Shown piece after piece: positions 32,799 to 40,699 of a DNA stretch of 64,000 bases; within the stretch, counting starts at the first letter, position 1; each line of letters begins with the position of its first letter. Origin of the DNA: JBBPZK01 sp965219175. GTDB taxonomy: Bacteria > Actinomycetota > Rubrobacteria > Rubrobacterales > Rubrobacteraceae. Both the position numbers and the translations under genes were made by a program. The notes beneath the pieces are model-generated. The model did no database searches. It was not told the DNA's origin and was given only the letters and a program-made list of their open reading frames with translations. The DNA is taken from NCBI GenBank assembly GCA_965219175.1, contig CBDCNI010000001.1, forward strand, positions 124,001-188,000, in the 5' to 3' direction.

Positions 32799-34361
32799 CT
32801 ATAGATCGAACATTATTTGAGGGTTATAGTCACCTTTGAACAGAATTTCCGCCAACGATACAGAATCAACCGTTTCTTGCCACTCCTCAGAGGTAATAAG
32901 GTTTCCGAGATCGGCTCCAACACGATTCAGCAACGAGTGTCTATCGGTTCGTTCGAGCAACGCTAGGAGATCAATGCGCTGCAGGAGTTTTTTAGTGATG
33001 GGTCGCTTTGAATCGAGAAAACTTATTGAGTGAATCAATCCGAGGCACAATGGATCATTCAACAGGCCACTCAACAGGATTGCTTGCTCAGGGGAGCGAC
33101 AAGGAACAAAATAACTCGTGTCATCAAGCATTACTGGGCGCCCTTCCACAGGACCGATTGCTCTGAACTTCGGTGACTTGTGCAACCCAGACACGCCAAC
33201 CTTGTAGAGGTTGAACGAGTAATCCCCAACCCCAAATATTGAGAAGGGAGGCTTGTTGCGGTAGATAGAAGATTTTCTGCGATCAAATATTTCAGTATGA
33301 ATCGCAAGATAATCCCATAGTTGCGGAGCGGTCCACTTCAGCTGATTCGTACTCTCGTTCAGCATTTTCTGGGTGACTATTACTTGCTTTTGCGGCTTTG
33401 TCCCGTGGAACAGATCTGAGCTTTTAAGCAAAGGATATTTATGCTCAGGCTCAACATCGACGGTTTCACCGAGCTTATTAACGAGACAGCCTGAGCCATC
33501 GTAACTGAGTTCCATTACCGAAGCGGCGTCGTGTTTAAGACCTTGACGCCAAGTAAAGGAACAAACTCCATCCGCGAAGGCCGAGCGCTCGTGCGCTTCG
33601 ATATCCGAGACCAGTTGTCCATTGACAAACCCCATGACGGCTTCCGGTTTCCCGGCGTGGAGGTCCGCAAACACATTCGTTTCGTAGCAACGTTCTCCGG
33701 GCCCGACATCCACGAGGAAAAGACATGCTTCCACAGAAGCTTTGAACCACTTTTTGGCGTCAATTCTTCTTATGGATGCACCGGTGATGGGTAGAGCGGC
33801 TTCGAACGCGAACCGTAAGACGTTGCGCGCCACCGCAGTTTTACAGAGCAAAGCTATTGTTGCTCGTTCTGGAGCAAGCTCCTTTATCAACTTCAGCCAG
33901 ATATACTCTGCGACATCGAAGTTGGAACTACCGGTAAGCGCGTCTAGGCCCTGCAATCTCTTCAAGTTCGTTTTGGCCGGCAAGTTGTCACTTCCAAGAA
34001 CACCTAACTCCGCATTAGTGACCCAGGGCGGGTTTCCGACTACCAGAAGAGAGCCCGTATTTTTCCACCGTACGCTACTGCGAAGATCCAGGTCAAATAT
34101 GTTTGCCTTTTTAACCACTATGCGAGGTGCCGAAGGACGTTCAAGTGTTCTTTGAGCCTCCTCGAAGTAAGCGTGTTGTAGCTCGATCGCCTGGATCTCG
34201 GAAGGCGGCACGGGAGAACGGAGCAAACCTCTCACGAAGTTTCCGCGTCCACAAGTCGGTTCGAGTACTCTAGACCACTTCTCACTGATGGGACCGAGAC
34301 AATCTAGCACTTCTGAAACAAGAGCTGGAGGTGTCTGGAAATCTCCGAATTCTCTAAGCAA
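32799..34361 (-). CDS. Adenine-specific DNA methyltransferase (Type II-like)
   Basis: This 520-residue protein has the N6-adenine methyltransferase motifs in gamma-type order: the N-terminal G-D-F-Q-T-P at 6-11, SAM motif I L-E-P-T-C-G-R-G-N-F-V at 33-43 and the catalytic N-P-P-W at 110-113. The C-terminal half would recognise the target sequence. It overlaps the downstream-facing nuclease gene (34354-35013) by eight bases and modifies host DNA so that this nuclease does not cut it. Codon use and base composition are visibly less GC-rich than the flanks, which suggests transfer. The recognition site cannot be read from the sequence. Confidence 0.86.
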   Translation of the reverse strand: MLREFGDFQTPPALVSEVLDCLGPISEKWSRVLEPTCGRGNFVRGLLRSPVPPSEIQAIELQHAYFEEAQRTLERPSAPRIVVKKANIFDLDLRSSVRWKNTGSLLVVGNPPWVTNAELGVLGSDNLPAKTNLKRLQGLDALTGSSNFDVAEYIWLKLIKELAPERATIALLCKTAVARNVLRFAFEAALPITGASIRRIDAKKWFKASVEACLFLVDVGPGERCYETNVFADLHAGKPEAVMGFVNGQLVSDIEAHERSAFADGVCSFTWRQGLKHDAASVMELSYDGSGCLVNKLGETVDVEPEHKYPLLKSSDLFHGTKPQKQVIVTQKMLNESTNQLKWTAPQLWDYLAIHTEIFDRRKSSIYRNKPPFSIFGVGDYSFNLYKVGVSGLHKSPKFRAIGPVEGRPVMLDDTSYFVPCRSPEQAILLSGLLNDPLCLGLIHSISFLDSKRPITKKLLQRIDLLALLERTDRHSLLNRVGADLGNLITSEEWQETVDSVSLAEILFKGDYNPQIMFDL

Positions 34362-35013
34362 GTAGGTCCTCGATTCCCTGCGTAGCGGCCGAAGAAGCGT
34401 AGTCGATAACTCTTCTGTACTGCAACCGCCATTGCAGTGCGTTCGAGATCGTGAGATACCCTAACTTCGGAGGATCGCGCAATATCTGATCAGCAAGGGC
34501 TTGGCGCCCAATCTCATCCAAAGGAAGATTGCGTTCCTCTAAGAACGAGATCACATCCTCGCTATTTCCATTCCGACGCAAGATTTCTCTCAAACCGTAT
34601 GTGGTTTGATAATCTCCCGTTTGCTCGCGAGCAACGAAGACCGCATACCTCACACTCAACCGAGCGGTCCGAGAGATCGCATCATCTACTTTTTCATAGA
34701 TGAACACCAAAATGTCATAACCAAGCCCGTAAACTTTCTCGCTGGCGCTACGGAAAGGACAAGAGGACTGAGGCTGTCGAACAGAAGTGACTTTGAGGTC
34801 TACTCCAAGCTCTGGTAAGTCGAGGCCACTCGCGGAATTGCCGGGCACATATGAGTATCGCTCTTTGAGAAACTCGTGGAACGCATGTTCGACATGAGTT
34901 CCTACAGCTTTACCGTCCGTGATGCCGTATAGGGCTGCGATGGAAGTAGCGCTGAATTCCCGAGCAAAGTCCTGGGCCGCAGCTTTCAAGTGAGGCAACG
35001 TCATCCTGTTCAT
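34354..35013 (-). CDS. PD-(D/E)XK restriction endonuclease
   Basis: This 219-residue protein contains G-T-H-V-E-H-A-F-H-E-F-L near residue 40, then S-G-L-D-L-P-E-L-G-V-D-L-K-V-T-S with Asp64 and Asp72-x-Lys74, the spacing of a PD-(D/E)XK active site of the kind found in MutH/Sau3AI-like and several Type II enzymes. It is encoded directly before, and overlaps by eight bases, the adenine methyltransferase, so I call it the cognate restriction enzyme. Specific family and target are unknown. It shares the lower GC content of the island. Confidence 0.68.
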   Translation of the reverse strand: MNRMTLPHLKAAAQDFAREFSATSIAALYGITDGKAVGTHVEHAFHEFLKERYSYVPGNSASGLDLPELGVDLKVTSVRQPQSSCPFRSASEKVYGLGYDILVFIYEKVDDAISRTARLSVRYAVFVAREQTGDYQTTYGLREILRRNGNSEDVISFLEERNLPLDEIGRQALADQILRDPPKLGYLTISNALQWRLQYRRVIDYASSAATQGIEDLLA

Positions 35014-35035
35014 AGAACCATCTCATTCGAGATTG

Positions 35036-35491
35036 TCACTCGAGCCTAAACCTTTCGTATTCTCCAAAGCTCACTTCCCATTGATGCTGGGATCTCTGGC
35101 TCCACTGGTAGAATGCCCCTTTCCGGTGCTCTTCGAAGGTTTTCCTCTCGCACTCGTTAACGCTCATAAAATGCTCCACGACGCTCTCATAATCCAGCTT
35201 ACCTCTAGCCGCCAATACCCCAGCGAACCCTATGTGCTTTATATGATGACACAGGTCGCACAAAGCAACGAAGCCCTCAAGTTTCTGAGTATGTTGGTGG
35301 TCATCGTAGCACCATATCTCGTGGCAGTTGAGTCTTCCTCCGGAACCGCAAATTCCACAGCGATGTCCATACTCAGCATAGGTCTTTCTTCGGATCTTGT
35401 CCCACTCCGGTGGAGGGACTATTTTACGCATGTTGTTGTACCAAGAGGTTTTTGGAACCAACTCTGCCGTCAGCTTTAGTTCTCGATTCAT
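35036..35491 (-). CDS. HNH endonuclease of the restriction island
   Basis: This 151-residue protein has the zinc pair C-G-I-C (45-48), C-H-E-I-W-C-Y-D-D (56-64), a second pair C-D-L-C (78-81) followed by H-H-I-K-H (82-86). This is an HNH/McrA-type beta-beta-alpha-metal nuclease with a structural zinc. It is the first gene of the three-gene island and lies 22 bases before the PD-(D/E)XK gene. It might be a nicking or Type IV partner of the restriction system, or act separately. The intact LLM gene begins its stop codon only eight bases away (35499), which marks the right end of the insertion. Confidence 0.8.
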   Translation of the reverse strand: MNRELKLTAELVPKTSWYNNMRKIVPPPEWDKIRRKTYAEYGHRCGICGSGGRLNCHEIWCYDDHQHTQKLEGFVALCDLCHHIKHIGFAGVLAARGKLDYESVVEHFMSVNECERKTFEEHRKGAFYQWSQRSQHQWEVSFGEYERFRLE

Positions 35492-35498
35492 ACGTAGC

Positions 35499-36503
35499 CT
35501 AACTCTTCTCCGGCCAGTTTAGCTTCGGGATGACGCGCTCCCCGTAAGCCCGGATGAACTCCTCCTGGTTGCGGCCGACGTTGTGAACGTAGACTTCGTC
35601 GAAGCCGAGGTCCACGTATTTCTGGATGTGCTCCTGATGCTCGTCCAAGTCGGCGCTCATCAGGACACGGTTCTTGAAGTTCTCGACGCTCACCTGGTTC
35701 GCCATCGCGGCGAAGTCTTCGGGGTTGCGGATGTCGCCTTTCGGGAAGGGCATCCCGCCGTTGGGCCACTCTTTTACGGCTTGTTGTTCGGCTTCCTCTT
35801 GACTTTCGGCGTAGGAGACGTGCAGTTGGATCATGCGCGGCATCTCAGACGGGTCCTTGTCCCCGCGCCGCGCCCCCTCCTCGAACTTCTCCATGAGCAT
35901 CTTTATCTTGTCGTCCGGCGCGCCGACGGTGATGATCCCGTCGCAGAACTCCCCGGTCCTACGGCTCTGCAACGGTCCGGCGGTCGCCACGTAGATCGGC
36001 GGCGGCGTATCCGGCATCGTGTAGAGCTTCGCGCTCTCAAGCTTTATGTAATCCCCGGAGTACTTGACGACTTTTCCGCTAAAGAGCCTGCGGATAACCT
36101 CTATTGACTCCATCAAGATGCGCAGCCTAGTCGGGGCTTCGGGCCAATACTCGCCGACGACGTGCTCGTTCAAAGCCTCTCCCGCACCGAGGCCGAGCCA
36201 GAAGCGCCCCGGATACATCGCCTCCAGGGTGGCGGCGGCCTGGGCGATTATGGCGGGATGGTAGCGGAAGCCGGGCGGGGTGACGCCGGTGCCGAAGCGA
36301 AGGTTCGTAGTCGCCCCCAAAGCACCGAGCCAGGACCACACGAAGGCGCTCTGCCCTTGATCCGGTGTCCAGGGATGGAAGTGATCGGAAGCCATTACAG
36401 AGCCGAAACCTGACTCCTCGGCGACCTTACAATATTCCAGCAAATCCGTCGGGTGGAACTGCTCGAACATCGCCGCGTATCCGATCGTGCCCGTGTGCTT
36501 CAC
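35499..36503 (-). CDS. LLM-class F420-dependent oxidoreductase (FGD-like)
   Basis: This 334-residue luciferase-like TIM barrel has M-A-S-D-H-F-H-P-W-T, F-G-T-G-V-T-P-P-G-F-R-Y-H-P, L-G-L-G-A-G-E-A-L-N-E and I-Y-V-A-T-A-G-P, the pattern of F420-dependent glucose-6-phosphate dehydrogenase relatives (TIGR03557-like group). The substrate is uncertain. Its 3' end is duplicated, in diverged form, at 32657-32791 on the far side of the restriction island. It stands alone on the minus strand upstream of an acetyltransferase gene. Confidence 0.88.
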   Translation of the reverse strand: MKHTGTIGYAAMFEQFHPTDLLEYCKVAEESGFGSVMASDHFHPWTPDQGQSAFVWSWLGALGATTNLRFGTGVTPPGFRYHPAIIAQAAATLEAMYPGRFWLGLGAGEALNEHVVGEYWPEAPTRLRILMESIEVIRRLFSGKVVKYSGDYIKLESAKLYTMPDTPPPIYVATAGPLQSRRTGEFCDGIITVGAPDDKIKMLMEKFEEGARRGDKDPSEMPRMIQLHVSYAESQEEAEQQAVKEWPNGGMPFPKGDIRNPEDFAAMANQVSVENFKNRVLMSADLDEHQEHIQKYVDLGFDEVYVHNVGRNQEEFIRAYGERVIPKLNWPEKS

Positions 36504-36561
36504 GCTGCCTCCTCTATATAAGGTTCCGGCACTGATTATACGGTCGGTTGGAAGAGATGGA

Positions 36562-37740
36562 CTAGAAGTGGTCCGGCGGCGAGACCCATGGGTCGCCGGG
36601 CTGGAAATACTCTTTCAGGAGGTCAAGGGCTCTGCCGGAACTGAACTCCACGAGCCCGTGATGAACGAGTTGCTCGGCGGTGAGGTATCCGGCGTAGAGT
36701 TGGGCGAGCCGGCGCACGTCGAGCGAGACGCGGTCTTCCGCCTCGGCGCCACGGATGACCTCTCCTCCCCCGATGGTGTACTCTCCCGCATTCTCCGGGA
36801 GCACGTCGTCGGAGATTTCGAGGACCAGAGGCTCGTCCACGGTGCGTTTCAGGAGGTTCAAAGCTCCCTCTACGTTGACGAGGCGCAGCATGAACTCTGG
36901 GGAGACTTCGGCCCCGACGTAGGAGCTTCGCAGGTAGGGATGGAGCGGCTTACCGCGAGGGGTCGAGTGCTTTATCTCGAAGACGAGTGGGTCCTGGGCG
37001 GCCATGAAGGAGATCAGGGCGTCGTTGGCCCTGATGGTGGAAGATACCAACTCCGAGACCTTTAGCTCCCGCTGCGGCTTCCGGTCCCGCCAGCCCGACA
37101 TCTTGTAGATGAGATACCCCTCGACGCGCCCGTCACTCTCGTAGACGGCGGCCTCTCTCCCCCTGCTCCAGAAACTCTCACTGCGCCACCTCACTTCGCT
37201 CCGACGTACACAGAGAGGATGTCCCGAGGCTTCTGATTCGAAGAGTTTCATCATGCGCGGCAGGTCTTCATCGCGATAGGCTCGGACGTGTCTCTGCTCG
37301 TCGCTCGTCGGGAGGTCGGTCGGCTTGAGGGTGTATGAGATAGTCTCACCGGCTAGTTCGTAGCCGAAGGAGCGGTAGAAGGAATGGGCGAAGGGCCAGA
37401 GCATAGAGATGTGCGTCCCGCGCTCGCGCATCCCGGCTAGAGCGGCGCGCAACAGTTGCCCGGCGTGGCCGCGACGCCGGTAGGCCGGATGGACCATGAC
37501 CGCCGAGGCGCCGCCCATTGGCGCGTGGTCGTCGTCGAGGTGGACATCCATCGACAGGACCGTGGCGCTCGCCCGGACTTCGCCGTCCTCCTCGGTGACG
37601 TATACCTGGTCCGGATCCAGCAGCGGGTTCTTCTCCGGGTCGAAGTACTCTTCCCAGTCCGAAACGCTCTCACCGAAGGCCAGAACCCCGAGACGTGCCA
37701 GCGCTCCTCGGTCTTCGGGCCGAAACTTCCTTACTCTCAA
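36562..37740 (-). CDS. Eis-like GNAT N-acetyltransferase
   Basis: This is a 392-residue protein. The N-terminal GNAT domain has the acetyl-CoA loop V-H-P-A-Y-R-R-R-G-H-A-G and F-Y-R-S-F-G-Y-E-L. A second GNAT-like domain and a C-terminal SCP2-like domain ending in a free C-terminal Phe complete the Eis architecture, in which the terminal carboxylate acts in catalysis. Eis proteins acetylate aminoglycosides or protein lysines. Whether this one confers resistance cannot be said. It is preceded on the minus strand by the PadR gene (51-base gap). Confidence 0.82.
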   Translation of the reverse strand: MRVRKFRPEDRGALARLGVLAFGESVSDWEEYFDPEKNPLLDPDQVYVTEEDGEVRASATVLSMDVHLDDDHAPMGGASAVMVHPAYRRRGHAGQLLRAALAGMRERGTHISMLWPFAHSFYRSFGYELAGETISYTLKPTDLPTSDEQRHVRAYRDEDLPRMMKLFESEASGHPLCVRRSEVRWRSESFWSRGREAAVYESDGRVEGYLIYKMSGWRDRKPQRELKVSELVSSTIRANDALISFMAAQDPLVFEIKHSTPRGKPLHPYLRSSYVGAEVSPEFMLRLVNVEGALNLLKRTVDEPLVLEISDDVLPENAGEYTIGGGEVIRGAEAEDRVSLDVRRLAQLYAGYLTAEQLVHHGLVEFSSGRALDLLKEYFQPGDPWVSPPDHF

Positions 37741-37791
37741 ATCTCCTCCGAAAGTCGCCTGCGCCGGGATTCTACCGGAAGGGCGCGAGGA

Positions 37792-38379
37792 TCATCGACT
37801 CTTTTTCTCTCTTTCTCCGGCAAGCTCCGACGCCCGCTCCACGGAATCCGCCACCCAGCGGCACCACTCAGCGTACCCTCTCTCGTAGATGATGCCGCGC
37901 CGCAGCGTCGCGTAGGAGGCGAACCGAGACGTCTCCGGACGAGCGAGGTCCTCTCCCCACTCACCCTCCATCCATGCCCGCGTTTCCTCGTATGAAGCGA
38001 GTTGCTCCTCGTGCCGAAGTTCTTCCTCTCGAAACATTCGGGCCGCCTCTTTAGGGTCGGCGAGCCAGATAGAGTATGCCTTGAGCACCAGCTCCTCCCG
38101 AGTCGGTCTCGGGGACGGCGGCTCCGTCACCCATACTTTGAGCGTCTCCAGACCATCCGGTGTGATCTCGTAGACTTTTTTGTCCGGACGCTCTTGTTGC
38201 TCGACTACGCGGTGCGTCGCGTGTCCATTCTCTTCCAGCCGGGCTAGTTCAGGGTAGATCTGGCTATGCCTCGCACTCCAGAAATTCCCAACCCTCCCCC
38301 GCATCCGCTGCGTAAGGTCATACCCACTAAGCGCCTCCTGCGCCAACAATCCAAGGATCGCATACCCGAGCGTCGTCAT
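37792..38379 (-). CDS. PadR-family transcriptional regulator
   Basis: This 195-residue protein has an N-terminal winged helix: L-G-Y-A-I-L-G-L-L-A-Q-E-A-L-S-G-Y-D-L, then S-Q-I-Y-P-E-L-A-R-L-E-E-N-G-H and K-V-Y-E-I-T-P-D-G. A C-terminal Vir-type helical domain supports dimerisation. ATG at 38379 is preceded by GGAGGA. It diverges from a three-gene operon beginning at 38487. The gap contains two matching 18-bp palindromes with the ATGT/ACAT half sites expected of PadR operators, one over the -35 box of the divergent promoter. It is therefore most likely a repressor of that operon and of itself. Confidence 0.91.
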   Translation of the reverse strand: MTTLGYAILGLLAQEALSGYDLTQRMRGRVGNFWSARHSQIYPELARLEENGHATHRVVEQQERPDKKVYEITPDGLETLKVWVTEPPSPRPTREELVLKAYSIWLADPKEAARMFREEELRHEEQLASYEETRAWMEGEWGEDLARPETSRFASYATLRRGIIYERGYAEWCRWVADSVERASELAGEREKKSR

Positions 38380-38399
38380 CTTCCTCCAAAATTTCTCGT

Positions 38400-38417
38400 T
38401 ATGTCACTCTTGACATA
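38400..38417. promoter_or_regulatory. Candidate PadR operator 1
   Basis: TATGTCACTCTTGACATA is a perfect inverted repeat with 7-bp arms and a 4-base spacer. It covers the -35 box (TTGACA at 38410-38415) of the divergent operon and lies 20 bases from the padR start. Confidence 0.65.
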
Positions 38418-38438
38418 TCCCTGTACAGCCTGTAGATT
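38410..38438 (+). promoter_or_regulatory. Promoter of the PadR-controlled operon
   Basis: A perfect TTGACA (38410-38415) and TAGATT (38433-38438) are separated by 17 bases. Transcription would start near 38445, within operator 2 and about 40 bases before the ATG at 38487. Binding at either palindrome should block this promoter. Confidence 0.6.
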
Positions 38439-38442
38439 ACCA

Positions 38443-38460
38443 TATGTCAGCATTTACATA
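38443..38460. promoter_or_regulatory. Candidate PadR operator 2
   Basis: TATGTCAGCATTTACATA repeats the design of operator 1 (same 7-base left arm, same 4-base spacer, one mismatch in the right arm). It lies 43 bases further on, about four helical turns, over the predicted transcription start. Confidence 0.6.
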
Positions 38461-38486
38461 AAGGTTTGGTTGGAAAGGAGGCAGGT

Positions 38487-38996
38487 ATGTGTGGCAGATC
38501 GGTTAGCAGGAGTGGGGCGGAGTTTGTTTCGGGGCATCGTCACGGCGAGTTTTTCGGGCTGGATACGGAGAGGATGGGTTCGGGGGCGAAGGTTGCGGTG
38601 GCGCTCTCGGTGCTGGGGGCTGTTGGGTTGTCGGGGGTGGTGTTGGTCGTGTTCGTGCCGGATTTGTGGTGGGTCTTTACCACTTACTTCTGGATCTCCT
38701 TCCCGGCTTTCGGGATGTTGGGGAGCGGCGTCGCCGGGTTGGGTGCGGGACGTCCGGTGCGAGTTTCGGCGGAGGCGCGGGAGCGGGAGTTGCTCGTGGC
38801 GCTGGGCGCGCGGGGTGAGATCTCCGCCGCCGGAGCGGCGACGGAGACTTCGATGACGGTGGCGGAGGCGGACGGGATGCTCAAAGAGCTCGCCGAGGCC
38901 GGACACCTGGAGGTCCGGGTGAGAAACGGCGGCCTCTTCTACGCCCTGTGGAACGAGCAGAGCGAAGAGAGGGTCGAGATAGGCGGGACCGCGTGA
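38487..38996 (+). CDS. Two-helix membrane protein with C-terminal winged-helix-like part
   Basis: This protein has 169 residues from the ATG at 38487, which follows GGAGG by six bases. A short polar N-terminus precedes two membrane helices (V-A-L-S-V-L-G-A-V-G-L-S-G-V-V-L and the segment after V-P-D-L-W-W). The C-terminal third (R-E-R-E-L-L-V-A-L-G-A-R-G-E-I-S, then A-D-G-M-L-K-E-L-A-E-A-G-H-L-E-V-R-V) reads like a winged-helix domain of the kind seen in small actinobacterial 2TM-wHTH proteins. No family name is certain. It is first in the PadR-controlled operon and overlaps the next gene by four bases. Confidence 0.7.
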   Translation: MCGRSVSRSGAEFVSGHRHGEFFGLDTERMGSGAKVAVALSVLGAVGLSGVVLVVFVPDLWWVFTTYFWISFPAFGMLGSGVAGLGAGRPVRVSAEARERELLVALGARGEISAAGAATETSMTVAEADGMLKELAEAGHLEVRVRNGGLFYALWNEQSEERVEIGGTA

Positions 38997-39409
38997 GCCG
39001 CGCCTCGCGCCTGACGGCGGGCGTGTTGCTGATCCTCATGCCCACCGTCGTCTACGGGGGAACGAGTATTCTTTCGCTGCTGATCGGCGGTTCGGGGTAC
39101 GCGGACAACGAGCTTCGTCAGGACCTGTGGCGCGCCGGACACGCCCACGCGGGCGTGCTGCTCGTGCTGTCGCTGGTAACGCTGCGCTACGTGGACGAGG
39201 CAAACCTCCCGGAGAGGTTGAAGTCGCTGGCACGGCACTCCGTTCCGGCCGCAGCGGTGCTGTTACCCGCCGCTTTCTTTCTCTCGGTACTCTCCCCGGA
39301 GGCGACGGAGCCGAACGCCCTGATCTACCTGGCCTACGTCGGCGCGCTGTCCCTGGCCGTCGGGCTCCTCACTCTCGGCGTCGGTCTTATCCGGAGAAAG
39401 CCCGCGTAA
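38993..39409 (+). CDS. Four-helix membrane protein of unknown function
   Basis: This protein has 138 residues from a GTG overlapping the previous stop (GTGA). It has four hydrophobic helices, with G-H-A-H-A-G-V-L-L-V-L-S-L-V in the second, where two histidines lie in the membrane, and a positively charged tail R-R-K-P-A. The same frame is open further upstream but only through the preceding gene. No recognised family. The operon context with a PadR regulator suggests a stress- or ligand-induced membrane function. Confidence 0.68.
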   Translation: MSRASRLTAGVLLILMPTVVYGGTSILSLLIGGSGYADNELRQDLWRAGHAHAGVLLVLSLVTLRYVDEANLPERLKSLARHSVPAAAVLLPAAFFLSVLSPEATEPNALIYLAYVGALSLAVGLLTLGVGLIRRKPA

Positions 39410-39444
39410 AAAAGTGTTCGAGGTGCGAATGAGAGGAGTATAGA

Positions 39445-39951
39445 GTGGCAAGCGTAATCAACGGGCGCTACACGGCCCGGATGGACGAACCGTTCGTGGT
39501 GTTTACGATCGGGATGAGGATCAACAACCTTCTGGCGGTCAACAAGTGGATGCCGGTAGCCCGTTCCATGGGTCCGATGCTACGTGAACTGTACCAGAGC
39601 CCGGAGAAAGGATTCCTCGGTGGGGAGACTTTCTTGTACTGGCGCGGTATCGCCCTCATCCAGTACTGGCGCTCCTTCGAGGATTTGGAACGCTTCGCCC
39701 GCGACCCGGAAGACGAGCACATGCCCGCCTGGCAGCGCTTCAACCGGAACGTCCGCTCCGACGGAAGCGTCGGCATCTTCCACGAGACTTACATAGTGGA
39801 GCGCGGGAACTACGAGTCAATCTACGCCAACATGCCCGTCTTCGGCCTCGCCAAAGCGACCGAGCACGTCCCGGCCGTCGGGGGCCGCGAGACCGCCCGG
39901 CGACGTCTGATGCGTGGCGAGAACGAACCCGCCGTGCCGACGCCGGAGTAA
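39445..39951 (+). CDS. DUF4188-like protein (monooxygenase-like fold)
   Basis: This 168-residue protein contains V-F-T-I-G-M-R-I-N-N-L, F-L-G-G-E-T-F-L-Y-W-R-G-I-A-L-I-Q-Y-W-R-S-F-E-D-L-E-R-F-A and G-I-F-H-E-T-Y-I-V, matching the DUF4188 family. Members have a dimeric alpha/beta-barrel appearance similar to small cofactor-free or haem-handling monooxygenases, and function is not established. GTG at 39445 follows GAGAGGAG. It is third in the operon driven from 38410. DUF4188 genes often sit beside PadR or TetR regulators, which agrees with the layout here. Confidence 0.75.
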   Translation: MASVINGRYTARMDEPFVVFTIGMRINNLLAVNKWMPVARSMGPMLRELYQSPEKGFLGGETFLYWRGIALIQYWRSFEDLERFARDPEDEHMPAWQRFNRNVRSDGSVGIFHETYIVERGNYESIYANMPVFGLAKATEHVPAVGGRETARRRLMRGENEPAVPTPE

Positions 39952-40051
39952 CGTAGCGGCGGACGGCCCGGTCAGGAGCGCATCACTCGAAAGTATGCGT
40001 GCGGCGAGATGGAGTATCCTCTGACCACTGTAGTTGGAAGGGAGGGTAGAA

Positions 40052-40582
40052 GTGTCCGGTTCGGTCGGTGTCTTGCTGGCGGCAATCGTCATCTCGTTCG
40101 CGGTCTACCGCCGCTACCGGCGGACTGTGGGACGGCAGAGACTCTCTCCCAAAAGGATGGTACTCAGGGTAGTCTTGCTCTGTGCGGCGGGCGTTTTTCT
40201 CGGGGCCGCGGTGATAGTCGGCTACCCCGCCCTGATCGAGATTCTCATAAGCCTCGGGCTCGGGCTCGCGGCCGCGTACCTGGGCCTCCGGCTCACGGAC
40301 TTCGAGAGCACCCCGGAGGGTGAGTTCTATACCCCGAATACCTACGTCAGCCTCGCGGTCTTCGGCGTTTTTATCCTGCGGCTGGTTTACCGGTTGATCT
40401 TCGAGTTTCAGAAAGGTCCACCACTCCAGGCGACCGACGGCAACCCCTTCGTGGGCTTCGGGAGCAACCCGCTCGTTGCGGCCCCGTTCTTCCTGCTCAT
40501 CGGCTACTACGCTCTCTACTACGGAGGTGTCCTGATCCACTCCCGTAAGCTCCGGGATGATGGACACACCAAGCAAGAGTAG
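40052..40582 (+). CDS. CcdC/DUF1453-like membrane protein
   Basis: This protein has 176 residues from the GTG at 40052, which follows GGGAGG (the frame is open to a TTG at 40034 without a ribosome site). It has five predicted helices, a basic segment R-R-Y-R-R-T-V-G-R-Q-R-L-S-P-K-R-M after helix 1 and G-L-G-L-A-A-A-Y-L-G-L-R-L-T-D-F-E in the middle, resembling the CcdC/DUF1453 group. Function is unknown here. It lies 100 bases after the PadR operon and may be transcribed separately. Confidence 0.6.
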   Translation: MSGSVGVLLAAIVISFAVYRRYRRTVGRQRLSPKRMVLRVVLLCAAGVFLGAAVIVGYPALIEILISLGLGLAAAYLGLRLTDFESTPEGEFYTPNTYVSLAVFGVFILRLVYRLIFEFQKGPPLQATDGNPFVGFGSNPLVAAPFFLLIGYYALYYGGVLIHSRKLRDDGHTKQE

Positions 40583-40699
40583 AGGTCCCCGTCCGGCTGA
40601 TATCTCGCTCCGCCAAGCGCCATCTGGTGTAGTCTTTCCTGCTGGCCTGTAAAGCTACCCTAAAGCGGAGTCGCGACCTTTGACGCCAGAGATGTTCGA

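Noticed and set aside
32657..35640. Insertion sequence or integrase-borne island
   Set aside because: The flanking copies are directly repeated LLM gene ends, and no transposase, integrase or tRNA target is present. It is described as a restriction island with duplicated gene end instead.
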